This document shows, piece after piece, positions 41,870 through 52,076 of a stretch of 64,000 bases of DNA. The DNA comes from Macrothele yani (taxonomy: Eukaryota > Arthropoda > Arachnida > Araneae > Macrothelidae), in contig CM076991.1 in assembly GCA_039090855.1 (NCBI GenBank), forward strand, positions 103,924,021-103,988,020. The letters run 5' to 3'. The number at the start of each line of letters is the position of its first letter. Within the stretch, counting starts at the first letter, position 1. A program made the position numbers and the translations under genes. Below the pieces are notes generated by a model. It was given only the letters and a program-made list of their open reading frames with translations, was not told the DNA's origin and did no database searches.

Positions 41870-42096
41870 TTTTTTTTTATTTTTTTATTGAAGGTTTAAC
41901 TACTACCGTGATCAACTCCGTGGGCTATAAGCAGTCGCCCGTCCCTAACTTAGGGTCACTGACTCCAGGGAAGAAGGGAGAGAGTCAGTGCCGTAAGACA
42001 AACGCAACATCCATGCCTCACTGGGATTCGAACCCTGACCCATCACGGACGAATGATCAGAAGCCATCGCTTAGACCACTGCGCCACCTGGAGGGC
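41870..42096 (-). mobile_element. tRNA-derived SINE, family S1, copy 7
   Basis: Inverted copy with a T-rich tail at 41870-41887 and head ending near 42096. AACAGCCT(T) is present on both sides as a target duplication. More diverged than copies 5 and 6. Confidence 0.92.
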
Positions 42097-42454
42097 TAAA
42101 CAGCCTTATGAAAGCAAAAAACGAAGGAAGGAATAAACGATCTATAATTAAGCTGAAATCGCGAAGAAATAATAACAGGCCATAGAGATTCGAATCCATT
42201 GTTCCCATGCCACATACATTGAATAAATACTACGTACAGTATTCACTTGAAGACTTTTTTTTCTTACTGGGAATAACGTTATCAGCGTAGCGCAAAATGC
42301 ACATGAGCGGAATCTGTTGCCAAAATGTTTGCCCAAACACTTCAAAATTTGTGCCACTCTCCGATCATGCTTAGCCCCCCCCATGTTCTAACCGGCTGGC
42401 ATCGCCACTGAAGCCTCTGTGCTTTATTTTGATTTATTTTGTGAATCCCTTCGC

Positions 42455-42720
42455 AAGGTGTGTCAAAAAGTATCAGAAAAGCTTAAGAGAGTTCGTAAAG
42501 GTGTTACGCTTAGCGTAAAACTGGTCGTAATTAACCGCTTCGATTGTGGAAAACGGAATAAAGACATTGTGCAGGTGTTGAACTTGCCGCGTCTACCATT
42601 CGTACGATTTACACGCAGAGAGAAAAGATCTTGAAAGCTGCCGAAGTTACTATTTTAGAAAAGTGGTCTCTTTTAGTCAACATCGAGTAATGGATTAAAT
42701 GTGTATTTATCTATATCCTG
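42455..42720 (+). pseudogene. pogo/Tigger-type N-terminal DNA-binding fragment
   Basis: Reads RKGVTLSVKLVVINRFDCGK then RNKDIVQVLNLP and REKRSKAAEV with a frame change, matching the CENP-B-like first helix-turn-helix of Tigger/pogo transposases (pattern LTLxEKLxIIxRFExGExxxDIAxxLNLPxST). Only ~80 codons remain; no catalytic domain. Confidence 0.65.
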
Positions 42721-42934
42721 TGTGTGTTGCCATGCCATTCCTGCATTTGCTATGTGTTAGTGTTGTTTTAGGCTTTTATGGCTTATATTTGGTAACCGAA
42801 ATAACAGATACCTACATTTACTTTGTGCTACAGATATCAAGCAAAGGGTCACATTAATGAGGAAATTAATCTGCGTATAAAACTTGGCTCGAGAGCTTTT
42901 GGAAGAAACAGTACAATTTTCAAGAACATGTGAA

Positions 42935-43025
42935 AAAAAAATTGTGAGCGATGGCCATCGAATCCGTGACCTCTCACTCCGGAGTTAGTCACTCTCCCAA
43001 CTGAGCTACGCAGACAGAAGGTCTC
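42935..43025 (-). repeat. tRNA-like sequence, possibly family S2
   Basis: On the minus strand: GCGTAGCTCAGTTGG (A box), CTCCGGAG in the anticodon-arm position and GGATTCGATGG (weak B box). The arm resembles the S2 SINE at 26507, but the downstream body is not recognised. The acceptor stem does not pair, so not called functional. Confidence 0.5.
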
Positions 43026-43069
43026 ACTGCAGATTTGTGGTCTTGACACATGTTTTGACTTCTGTAGTA

Positions 43070-44607
43070 CACTGGAGTGCAAACATTAAGGACGAGACGG
43101 TTTTTCGAATGTAATGTGGTGCAGAAGTGATCCACATCGACTCAAATCATAACATAAGATCCCCAAGATGTAAGAATATGGGACAAGTGAGCAAAACCAT
43201 CCAAACAAGGAATCCAAAGGATACAAAGGCACTTTATTGAAAAAGTAGCTTCGAGCACAACTGGACAGAAGACAGAAACGTCTATGTGACAGGCGGCTGC
43301 CAAGGAAAATCCAGTCTTTAGTAGGGGATATGATCACACCTGACTGCGTTGCAGGATTTACAACGTCTGTCCATGCTGAGGACGAGGATCGCGGCCCATT
43401 CCTCTTGTAGCGCCAATCGCAGCTGCGGAATCGTTGCTGACGGCTGGCGAAGTGCTGCCAAGCGTCTCCTGCGAAGGTCCCACACATGTTCGATTGGATT
43501 TAGGTCCGGGGACCTTGCGCGCCAATCCATGCGTTGAATATCTTCACTCTCCAACAGCTCTGCGACAGCCACTGTACAGTGAGGTGTAGCGTTGTCGTCC
43601 ATGAAGAGGAACTCAGAACCCACAGAACCTCTAAACAGATGCACGTGAGGAAAGAGAACCTCGGTACAATAGCGGACACCAGTGACTGAACCTTCTTGGA
43701 AGATATGGAGGTCAGTACGGCTACCAAGCATGATACCGCCCCAAACGAGAACTCCACCACCTCCAAACCGGTCCCTTTCGATGATGTTGGAAGTGTGATT
43801 ACGTGTTCCCTGCTCTCTCCAGATGTGTATACGTCCAGAATCGCTCGTCAGACTAAATCGGCTCTCATCTGTAAAGAGAACAAAGAGAACTGGACCCCAT
43901 TGCTGATGTGTATATTTGTGTTCCTGGCACCACAGAATCCGCCGTCTCCGATAAGCAGGCGTTACTGGCACACACCGTACTGGTCGCTGTGCAAATAGAC
44001 CACCTTTGTTTGTGCAGCCTCCTGGCCACGATAAAACACGATAACGGACGTCAAGTTGTCTGTTGCATGTACCTTGCGATTTCTTCCGCTGTCTGTTGTC
44101 TGTCTCTTCTCGCCTGTAGGAAAATATACCCGTCGTCCGCCGCCGTGGTTGCTCGTGGAAGACCACTGCTAAACTCTCGGACAGCTGTTCCTGTCGTCTG
44201 AAATGCTCTCCAAGCTCGTGAAACGAAGCTGTGAGCGATCCCGAACTCCTCGGGCACACTAGTCACACTTTGATCTTCTTCCAACTTCCCACTGACGCGA
44301 TCGCGGGTAAAGTCATTCAGATGTCGTCTTCTGGATTGCCTGTTCGCCATATCACACGGTGGCAGCAACTCGACGTCTTTCAAACCGATGTACACCGTGC
44401 AATAGCTTTCACCGAATTGCTGAGCGTACACCACCCGTGTGCTTTATACCCTTCCGACACTCCCCCCACGTCATGCTGCATATATGCGCATGCCCTACCG
44501 TACCGGACCCTAGTCTATCTCCTGAGTGGTCTTTCGGTCCGTTCTGCCTGCTCGTTCCGCTGTTATGCGAATTTCTCCTTTTCGTCCTTAATTTTTGCAC
44601 ACCAGTG
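43070..44607 (-). mobile_element. Tc1-like element, family T3, well preserved
   Basis: TA flanks at 43068-43069 and 44608-44609. Ends match after inversion: left CACTGGAGTGCAAACATTAA, right CACTGGTGTGCAAAAATTAA, both then GGACGA. Length 1,538 bp. Confidence 0.92.
43318..44350 (-). pseudogene. Tc1-like DD34E transposase, nearly intact, one main frameshift
   Basis: The N terminus starts at MANRQSRRRHLNDFTRDRVS (44350) with a helix-turn-helix (SVPEEFGIAHSFVSRAWRAF). A frame change near 44050-44060 moves into a long open frame to the stop at 43318. The core has LFTDESRFSL, GGGGVLVWGGI, LFMDDNATPHC and SPDLNPIEHVWD; 34 residues lie between the second Asp and Glu, so all three catalytic residues survive. 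A 9-bp duplication (LFVLF) precedes the first Asp. It ends near DRRCKSC. Possibly recently inactivated. Confidence 0.9.
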
Positions 44608-44609
44608 TA

Positions 44610-45075
44610 CGTCACAAACAATATGCCATTATATCTTAAAAGAAAAGTGTTTAATCAATGCATCCTTGCAGTTCTTAGATATGGAGAAGAGACATGGACC
44701 TTAACTAAAACAGACATGCAAAGACTGCAGACAACTGAAAGGAGCGTGGGGGGATGCATATTTGGTGTAACCAGTAGGGATAAGAAGAGCAACTCGTGGA
44801 TAAGGAAATGATAAAAGTGGAAGACATCATGATCAGAGTAAAATTCCTGAAATTGCAACGGGCTGGTCATGTTTCCATAAACCGAAATTTAGACTAGATT
44901 CAAAGGAACAGAAAAACACCCAGAGGAAGACCACATGGGAGATGGATGGCTGAAATTCGAAAGCATGCCAGGGTAACACGGGGGAGACGAGCGTAAGACA
45001 GACAGTTGTGGAATAAACTTGGGGAGACCTTCATCCAGCAGTGGATTGATAATGGTTGACAAGGACGATAATGAT
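44610..45075 (+). pseudogene. RTE-type LINE C-terminal fragment, copy 2
   Basis: Reads MPLYLKRKVFNQCILAVLRY and GEETWTLTKTDMQRLQTTER, RSVGGCIFGVTSRDKKSNSW-IRK, then a frame change and a degraded RWMAEIRKHARVT block, ending TTGACAAGGACGATAATG. It matches the post-RT tail of RTE-like elements. Its start abuts the Tc1 element at 44609, which probably landed at or truncated its upstream part. Confidence 0.75.
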
Positions 45076-45219
45076 TTGGTATGATTTGGTAGGTTATTTT
45101 TTGGGTCAGGGAATGCTCAAAAATGTTGATCATACATACCACTAAGCTGTTCTCTGATATTCAGAGGTTTGCTCCACAAAGAATCATAAACTACCAGTTT
45201 GTATTTCTTTGATACGGCA

Positions 45220-45510
45220 ACAGCAAGTGATTATTCACTTACTGTTCCCGTATCAAACTTCTCCATTTACAGCGATCTTGACACAACTCGGGCTTCACTG
45301 TCATCCATCACACCACGAACACAAGACCTCCTGTACTTCATACTCATAAACTTTTCTCATGCAGACGCTCCTGAATCTGATCCTCCCATGACTTCCTTGG
45401 CCTTCCTCTGCCTCTTCTTCCTGCCACTTGGGCTGAAAAATTCTTAGTAAGCTTCATATCTCCTTCTTAAATGTGGCAGGTCCATCATATCCCACACTAG
45501 AGTCCGAAGC
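45220..45510 (-). pseudogene. Second LINE-tail fragment (different family)
   Basis: On the minus strand the composite frames read GRRGRGRPRKSWED-IQERL, then KYRRSCVRGVMDDSEARVVS. The RGRGRPRKSWED motif is common in LINE C-terminal tails. It is frameshifted and lies immediately left of the T4 Tc1 element. Confidence 0.5.
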
Positions 45511-45516
45511 ATTATA

Positions 45517-46735
45517 CACTGAAGAGCAATTGAATTAGAGATACCTGTCTAGTAACGTGTAGCACCACCTTTCGCCCTGATGACGGCGGAGATTCGTCTT
45601 GGCATGGACTCGACAAGACACCTGAAGCGTTGGGAAGACATACTGATCCACGACCTCTGAACAAGCTCCCACGTTCACGAAGATTTGATGGAGGAGGGTC
45701 ACAGCCTCGAACATCTCTCTCGATGGCATCCCAGATGTGCTTGATGGGATTGAGGTCAGGTGACCTAGCTGGCCAAGGAAGCGAGGTCACATCGGTGGAG
45801 TGTTCATCCAACCATTCGGATACAATTCGGGAGCGATGGCACGGTGCATTGTCTTGTTGCAGGATGAAGTCCCCAGTGGGATGTTGAAGACGCACAAACG
45901 AGAGCAAATGGTCGTCCAAGATATCCCGGTAACGTTGACCTGTGAGGGACGATGTCACACGTACCAGGGCTACCATTTCAGTTCACGCAAACAGTCCCCA
46001 GACGAGAATGCCACCCCCACCAGCTTGAAGAGTACCCTGCTGGCAAGAAGGATCCATCGCTTCATGTGGTTTGCGCCGTACTCGTATCATGCCATCCGCA
46101 TGTACCAACGTGAATCTCGACTCATTAGTACAGGCAACATTTTTCCACATGAATAGGGTCCAGTGGCGTTGTTCCCGCGCCCATGCTAATCTTTGCACCT
46201 TGTGATGTGCGGTCAGCAGCGGTACCCTCGTGAGACGATGGCTTCTGTACCCCATAGCGAGGAGATGGTTCTGGATAGTGTGGCTGCTTACACGTTTTTG
46301 TGCACCAGCGTTAAATTGCCGAGTGATTTCTTGCAATGTGGCGCGTCTATCCGCTGTTACAATGCGAGCTAGCCGACGATGACCGCGCTCATCCACACGC
46401 TGTTGTCTACGGCAGTTGGCCCTTGCAGGGATGGTTTTACCGGGTTCGATGTACTCACGGTGCACCTGTGACACAGTGGCTCGTGAAAATCTCAGTGCCT
46501 GCACGACTTCCGAGATGGAGTTACCCATTCGTCGAGCCCCGACAATTTGTCCACAATCAAATGCGCTTTGATCCTTCGTCTTACCCATACCACGTCCGAC
46601 TCTTACTGATTCCCGTCGCATCACTCCTTATATTGTCAAATCGCTGCATACGTCATGTTGTTTCCGTTTACAGGGCCGCCCACAGCGCCACATTTGCATA
46701 ACGCCAGCTGTCTCTAATTCAATTGCTCTTCAGTG
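45517..46735 (-). mobile_element. Tc1-like element, family T4, well preserved ends
   Basis: TA flanks at 45515-45516 and 46736-46737. Both ends begin CACTGAAGAGCAATTGAATT and continue AGAGA; the match is essentially perfect for the first ~25 bp. Length 1,219 bp. Confidence 0.93.
45545..46624 (-). pseudogene. Tc1-like transposase with two catalytic substitutions
   Basis: The frame from 46624 contains IVGARRMGNSISEVVQALRF (helix-turn-helix), QNHLLAMGYRSHRLTRVPLL, then ACTNESRFTLV, where the first catalytic Asp is Asn. An in-frame TGA at 45983-45985 replaces what is normally Trp. The same frame continues with FILQQDNAPCHRSRIV (second Asp intact) and SPDLNPIKHIWDAIERDV, where the catalytic Glu is Lys. 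A later frame change alters the C terminus. Inactive by point substitution as well as by the stop. Confidence 0.9.
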
Positions 46736-46737
46736 TA

Positions 46738-47815
46738 CCTTTGTGTCTTTTACACCAGTGTGCGGGATTAGCCCACAGTTGGCGGTTCCAGTTGGTCCAC
46801 TGATTTTTTCAGGCATCTATTTGGGGGAGCTCAGCCCCCCCGCCGAAAATCCATGAACGCCCCCCTCTTGTACTTTTTGGACGATCTCCCCTTGTATTTA
46901 ATCTTTTTTTTTCGTTTATAGCTGTGTATTAGGAGAAATTCATTAAAAGGAAAAACTTAAGAAAATGAGGGAAAATATTATAATAGTAAAAAAACAACAT
47001 CCATAGGGAATTCAGTCTGAAATTTCTCTCATTCTTCACTAAAGCCTCAAATAGTCCTCGCTGAAGGGGCAAGTTTTCAAGCACTGACAACTCAGACTAC
47101 TTCCGCAATAAAAATCCAATGCCACAGAGTAGAAATTTTTTCATTGCAATACATCATCATATTTTGAAAGCTGGCATTCAGCTTTATTTCAGTCTTCTGG
47201 ATGCCGACTTTCCATGTAATTGGTTAAGCTTCAGTGCAGCTAACGATACTTCTAATACAACACAATATTTGCCAATTTTTAACAATAGCAAATTATAAGA
47301 AATTTTGCCAATAAAAAGGGTCTTTTTTTCCATGGCGGTAAGGGATTTACGGTCTGTGACAAAAAATAAAATAAAAAATAAAATAAAGGCACGTCAAACT
47401 ATCATTCACGCACACAAAGGGTTAGTTAGTTTTGTTTTTCTTTACTATGTGCTAATCTAAATAATCTAAAGGTGCTGAACCTTAATGACAGGGGGATGGT
47501 TTACACTATGCGTTTTCAGGTAATGCTTTAATGATTCCTTAGTAATCTAAAACAAGTAAGGTGAGGACGTTTTTACCACTCGAAATGTCTTGGGGGGGGA
47601 TTTTCTCCAGCACAGCATTATCTTACTAGCATCTTCAATATTTTACACCACCTCGTGGTGGAATCCGTGGTGCGTTACTAAATTAAAGCAAAGGCATAAC
47701 ATTTTTTGCATTTTTAATCATTTGTATGTGTAGATTTTTTGGAATTCGCATTTGCGATGCATGAGCATAATTACATTTCTGTACTCTATTTAAGATATTT
47801 TATATGTGTTAATGT
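46738..47815. other. No feature recognised
   Basis: AT-rich with C-rich blocks at 46829-46840 and 46860-46866. No coding motif or proven element ends. Confidence 0.4.
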
Positions 47816-47817
47816 AT

Positions 47818-48225
47818 ATCATCATTGTCATCATTGTCAACCATTATCAATCCACTACTGGACGAGGGTCTCTCCAAGCCTCTTCCACAACGGTCTGTCT
47901 TGTGCCAGTCTCCTCCATGTTATTCCTGCATACTTTCGAATTTCATCCACTCATCCCCCATGTGGGATTCTTCTGGGTATTTTCCTGTTCCTTGAAATCC
48001 AATCTAAAATTTCGACTGTCCATCGATGGTCTGTTCTTCTGGCAGTATGTCCAGCCCATTGCCATTTCAGGGATTTTACTCTGATCATGATGATGTCTTC
48101 CACTCTTGTAATTTTTCTGATCCACGAGTTCCGCTTCTTATCTCTCCTGGTTACACCAAGCACGCACCTCTCCATGCTTCTTTGAGATGCCTACAGCCTT
48201 TGTATGTCTTTAATGTATATATAAA
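47818..48225 (-). pseudogene. RTE-type LINE C-terminal fragment, copy 3
   Basis: On the minus strand: RCVLGVTRRDKKRNSWIRKI, KSLKWQWAGHTARRTDHRWT, VEILDWISRNRKIPRR, then VDEIRKYAG and a TTGACAATGATGACAATGAT end. It is the best-preserved of three copies and allows alignment of the others. Frame changes remain. Confidence 0.8.
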
Positions 48226-49565
48226 TAACAACATTGTGATTATATGTATATAAATCAGACAAGTTTCAACCCCCCAAATATTGTAATTGCCCCCCCCCTC
48301 ATCAGGAAAAGTTCTCTGAATTCAACCCTGAGTTGGCTATTCGAGTTGGGGTCTTTTCGCCAACGTCACAAAGAACAAGCTGGTACCTCTCCAAAAAAAA
48401 AATTCCATATAAATCAATGGTAATTGCTTCTTCGCTTTACGCCATTTCGGCTTACGAAAGGTTTCATAGGAACGCTCAGCTTTCGGATAGCAGGGGAAAT
48501 CCTGTACTTTTAAAAAGTGGTCTTACACTAACTACATTAAGGAAAACTACTTTCATTTGTATCGCCTACTTTTACGGGTAGATTTCTTTTATCTTTAGAT
48601 TATTACATTTTTCTAACGCTGTAAATGTAGCTGAAGGATGAACGACAACTCGAAGTTTAACCCGTCTTGCAAAATCACGCAGTATTTCTTTTCTTTTTTT
48701 CCCCCGTGTAAGGGAGCTAAAAATACAGCATCAAGTAATAAACACGGAACTTCAACCAGATACACTTCGTAAATGTCATTGAATGAAATGGCTTCTATTC
48801 TCTCGGGTGTTCACGAGGCATTGCTGCGGTCTTGCGAATTTTCTGAAGTCGTACATCGTTAACTGGAGGTTTTTTCGCTTTCTCTCTCTTTCTCTCCTTC
48901 TTTCCCTGTAGATAGTATTTTTTTCGTTCTCTCTTCTACAACACAGTTATCAATTTTTATCTCTGTCCATTCTATTCTTTAAGCCACCATTGAGCTGCTG
49001 GAGTTTTTCTTATCTCAAATGCACTGAATTATTACATCACAGTATTCCTTCTTTTTTGTTTCCTTTTATCCTTTGATCTTCCTTTTATTATTTTTTCACT
49101 TTAGTCTTTACTTTCGTTTTGGTTACTCTTTTTGCGTTGCTCAGTTCAGAAAAGAAAGTCGTAGAAATCGTATTAGTCTGTTCTGCTTCCCTCTTCGTGA
49201 AGTCGTTCTTTCTTTTTTTTTTTTTCTTTTTCTGATGGGACTCGTCTGCGATCTGTTTTGGAAGTTGCCATCGAAGAGAACAAATGCAAACAGAAATAAA
49301 GAATAATAAGTATCGCACTGTTATAAATGCATGCTTTATTAAAAGCGCACAAGTCGAAAAATTTGGAGAACTTAAAGGTGTAAACAACTTCGGAAGAAGA
49401 AGGGAAGGAAAGTAGAACACCGCAGAGATACCCTAGATATGGAAAGAATGCTTTCACTAGTATCAAAGACTTGCTTCCTTAACATGACCACGTGTAGCAA
49501 TATTGTTATCTAAATATTGAACTTATATGCAAATTATGTTGTTAGTATTTTATTAAATGCTTCTG
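48226..49565. other. No gene recognised; T/C-rich stretch
   Basis: 48660-49230 is strongly pyrimidine-rich with short TTTCTCTC tracts. Overlapping frames on both strands are compositional. Nothing else recognised. Confidence 0.45.
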
Positions 49566-49569
49566 CTTG

Positions 49570-49685
49570 TTACTAGAAATGGTGCGAAGAAATGCCCTTT
49601 TTGCTGGTCGTGGAATTCGAATCACGTCTTCCTACTCCGAAGCGGGATGTTCCAATGCCTGAGATACGCTTCCGAAGTCTGTCGC
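49570..49685 (-). mobile_element. tRNA-derived SINE, family S2, copy 2
   Basis: On the minus strand: GCGTATCTCAGGCATTGG (A-box-like), GCTTCGGAGTAGG arm, GATTCGAATTCC (B box), then GCAAAAAGGGCATTTC, which matches the body of the S2 copy at 26507. Confidence 0.6.
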
Positions 49686-49734
49686 TGTAACTTACATATT
49701 TAACACATGCGTCATCTCAGTCGTGAATGGTATG

Positions 49735-49842
49735 TAAGAGGGCTGCGCTGTTCTACTGCAATCCCCGTTTCGGGTTCGATGTTCAAACCTAATTGCAGTT
49801 CACTGCGGAAAACACACTCTCTGCAAAAAAAAAAAAAAAAAA
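49735..49842 (+). mobile_element. Possible SINE with A-rich tail
   Basis: GGGTTCGATGTTC resembles a B box, and a 22-base A run ends the block at 49824-49845. The A box is not clear. Called on structure only. Confidence 0.35.
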
Positions 49843-49984
49843 AAAAGAAAAAGGACACAGATAATTCAATCTAGATAAAAATTGGCATGTGTAATGTGCA
49901 TGTATAGGAAACAAAATGTTTGCAATTTCAGAGCAGTTGGGTTATTTATTCGGATAAAACAGCTACACGACAGGAACAAGTCAA

Positions 49985-51500
49985 TTCGATGTAACACCAC
50001 TTCTGGATTGGATACAAGCAGCTGCCGGGCGTGGCATAGACGCGTACAGTTCACAGATACTATCATGAGATATATTATGCCAGATGGTATTCAAATTGTG
50101 CGCTAGTTCGTCGGCGCTTCGGGATGGGCAATGGTGGCATCCCATCATGTCCCAAAAAGTTCGATCGGTGAGAGATCGGACGATAGGGATGGCCATGGAA
50201 CGATATCAACATTAAGGAGCAGGTCTTGAAGAGCCGTGCCGTCGGTAGCCAGGCATCATCCTGTTCAAAAATTCTCGATAGCGCTGCGACAGGAATGGCA
50301 AAACAAGAAGTCGTAGAATGTCCTTGAAGTACAATTGAGTTGTCAGGGAGGTACGGAGAACTAACAAGGGTGTCCGGCTCTCCTAGGAAATGGCTCCCCA
50401 GACAGTCACTCCCGGTGTGAGAGCCATGTGCCTTCCTACCATAAAGGCAGGATCCGTGCGGTGGCCGACTCGTCTCCGGACACATATGCAGTCTCCGTGT
50501 GGCATGTCGTCTGGCAACTGTTCAGATGGCCACTTCCGTACCTGTAGAAGACGCAACAGGGGCAGGGATGGTCGAGAGAAAAGAATTTGGTTTTGTTCTT
50601 GAAGCTCTCACAGTCGACTAATCCTCGCGTTGCGTCGTTGCCCTCGGCCGTCCACCGCTTTTTTGCCGTTGGGTTGTATCCTCCTGTACCCATTGGTGTT
50701 AACGTCGTCCGACCGCCGCGTCTCTCTGACCCAAATGCATGGCAATACGGCGACTTGACCAACCAGCACTTCTCAGCCCAATTATACGCCCGCTCTCAAA
50801 CTCGCTTAACTGCTCGTGTTGGGCACGGAACCGACGTCGTGGCAGCGTCACTCTCCGTGAAGGTTAATGCAACCGCAATTGTCCCTGAGTGCGGGTTTTG
50901 CTCTCCTGGTGATCGTCGCCAAGTGCAAACCGTGACTTATCACTGAAGACAACTCGAACGCCACTGGACACTATTTCACGTTGACGGAGCCCGAAACCAC
51001 TTTAATCGGTTCCAGCGATGCTCGCTGGTCAGTGGTAGGCTGCGGATTGGCCTCCTCGAATGTAGTCTCCGTGCCGCAAGTCTTTCTGGCAACGGTCCGG
51101 ATTACCACTTCCGTACCTGTTGATGACGCAACATGGTCACGGACGTCGATAGCGACGAATTTGCTTTTGTTCTTGAAGCTTTCACAATCGCTTGATCTTT
51201 ACGTTGTGTCGTTGCTCTCAGCCATCCACTGCCCTCGTTGTGTCCTTGCACTCGCTGTCCTCGGCCGTCCACTGCCCTCATTGTGTCCTCATTGGCGTCA
51301 ACATTGTCCCATTGCCCCGACCCAAATGCATGGCGATATGGCGACTTGACAAACCAGCATCTCTGAGCGCAAATTATACGCCCTCTGTCAAACTCGCTCA
51401 GCTGCTCGTGTTGTGCATGGATCCGAAGTCGAGGCATCTTCACTCTCCGTGGAGGTTAATGCAACTGCAATCCATTTTCACAATTGTCCCTGCGTGCGAG
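49985..51500 (-). pseudogene. Two head-to-tail, fused Tc1-like copies
   Basis: Reading on the minus strand, copy 1 begins near 51450 (MPRLRIHAQHEQLSEFDRGR, SRTKANSSLST) and continues to a first-catalytic-Asp region at about 50930-50960 (VVFSDKSRFALGDDH). It is then fused directly to a second N terminus (PRRRFRAQHEQLSEFESGRI, ~50840), which continues through TRRLHMCPETSR, DCLGSHFLGEPDTLVSSPYL, LFQQD-equivalent RIFEQDDAW and LSPIELFG near 50160, ending RPAAACIQSRSGVT (~49990). Many frame changes. The two N termini are clearly homologous. Confidence 0.75.
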
Positions 51501-51599
51501 CTTTGCTCTTGATATACTCTCCTCAATGCGTGATTCCAATGCGCTGTGGCAGGCCACTATTTAGTGGCTGTTCGCTATTTTTTTTTCTTTATCATTTGC

Positions 51600-51745
51600 A
51601 ATTTCGTCCCTGAGGTACTTGCATGCAGAGTTTCATCGGGATTAAACGTCTTTCTCGGGGGCATATTTCACAGTCGGAACTGTTTTGTTCCGACTGTGAA
51701 ATATGGAAGTGGATCTTTGATGCTGCGGGCACCATAGCATGGCAT
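51600..51745 (+). pseudogene. Tc1-like core fragment containing a perfect hairpin
   Basis: Reads FVPTVKYGSGSLMLRAP, equivalent to the TVKxGGGSVMVWG motif of Tc1 transposases. Within it, 51662-51680 is the exact reverse complement of 51687-51705 with a 6-base loop. Confidence 0.65.
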
Positions 51746-51934
51746 CATTAACGTACCCAGAGGGGGAGCAAAGAGCACCCCCCCAAAAAAAAATAATTTT
51801 GTCTAGTATTAAAAATTGATGAAAATTGTCGATGACATTATTTTGCTACGCCGTTCTAGTCTTCCTTAAATTGTTGTTAGTTGCTTCTTTATTTGGAATG
51901 GTCAGATGAGGTCATATATGCCCATTGTCAATGC

Positions 51935-52075
51935 CTATCTGGCGGACAGATGGCTAAATACGGTGCTACACGATGGCCAATACTTTGAATGCTAGTCAGC
52001 GTTCGTCGTAAAGGTACGCATGAAGATATAAAGTGATTCAAATATTGCAAAACTTTCGACTCACCATCTATAGTG
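51935..52075 (+). repeat. Isolated single copy of the 145-bp mariner-derived unit
   Basis: On the plus strand: LADRW-type codons (CTGGCGGACAGATGG), HDGQYFEC and a stop at about 51992-51994, then the 3' segment and the terminal repeat inverse GACTCACCATCTATA at 52061-52075. It is the same unit as the array at 859-2595, inverted and 50 kb away, with no other mariner sequence beside it. Confidence 0.88.
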
Positions 52076-52076
52076 A

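Noticed and set aside
42935..43025. Functional tRNA gene on the minus strand
   Set aside because: A and B boxes are present but acceptor and anticodon stems do not pair properly.
49073..49420. Overlapping frames on both strands near 49.1-49.4 kb as genes
   Set aside because: Both derive from a T-rich tract; no domain or conservation cue.
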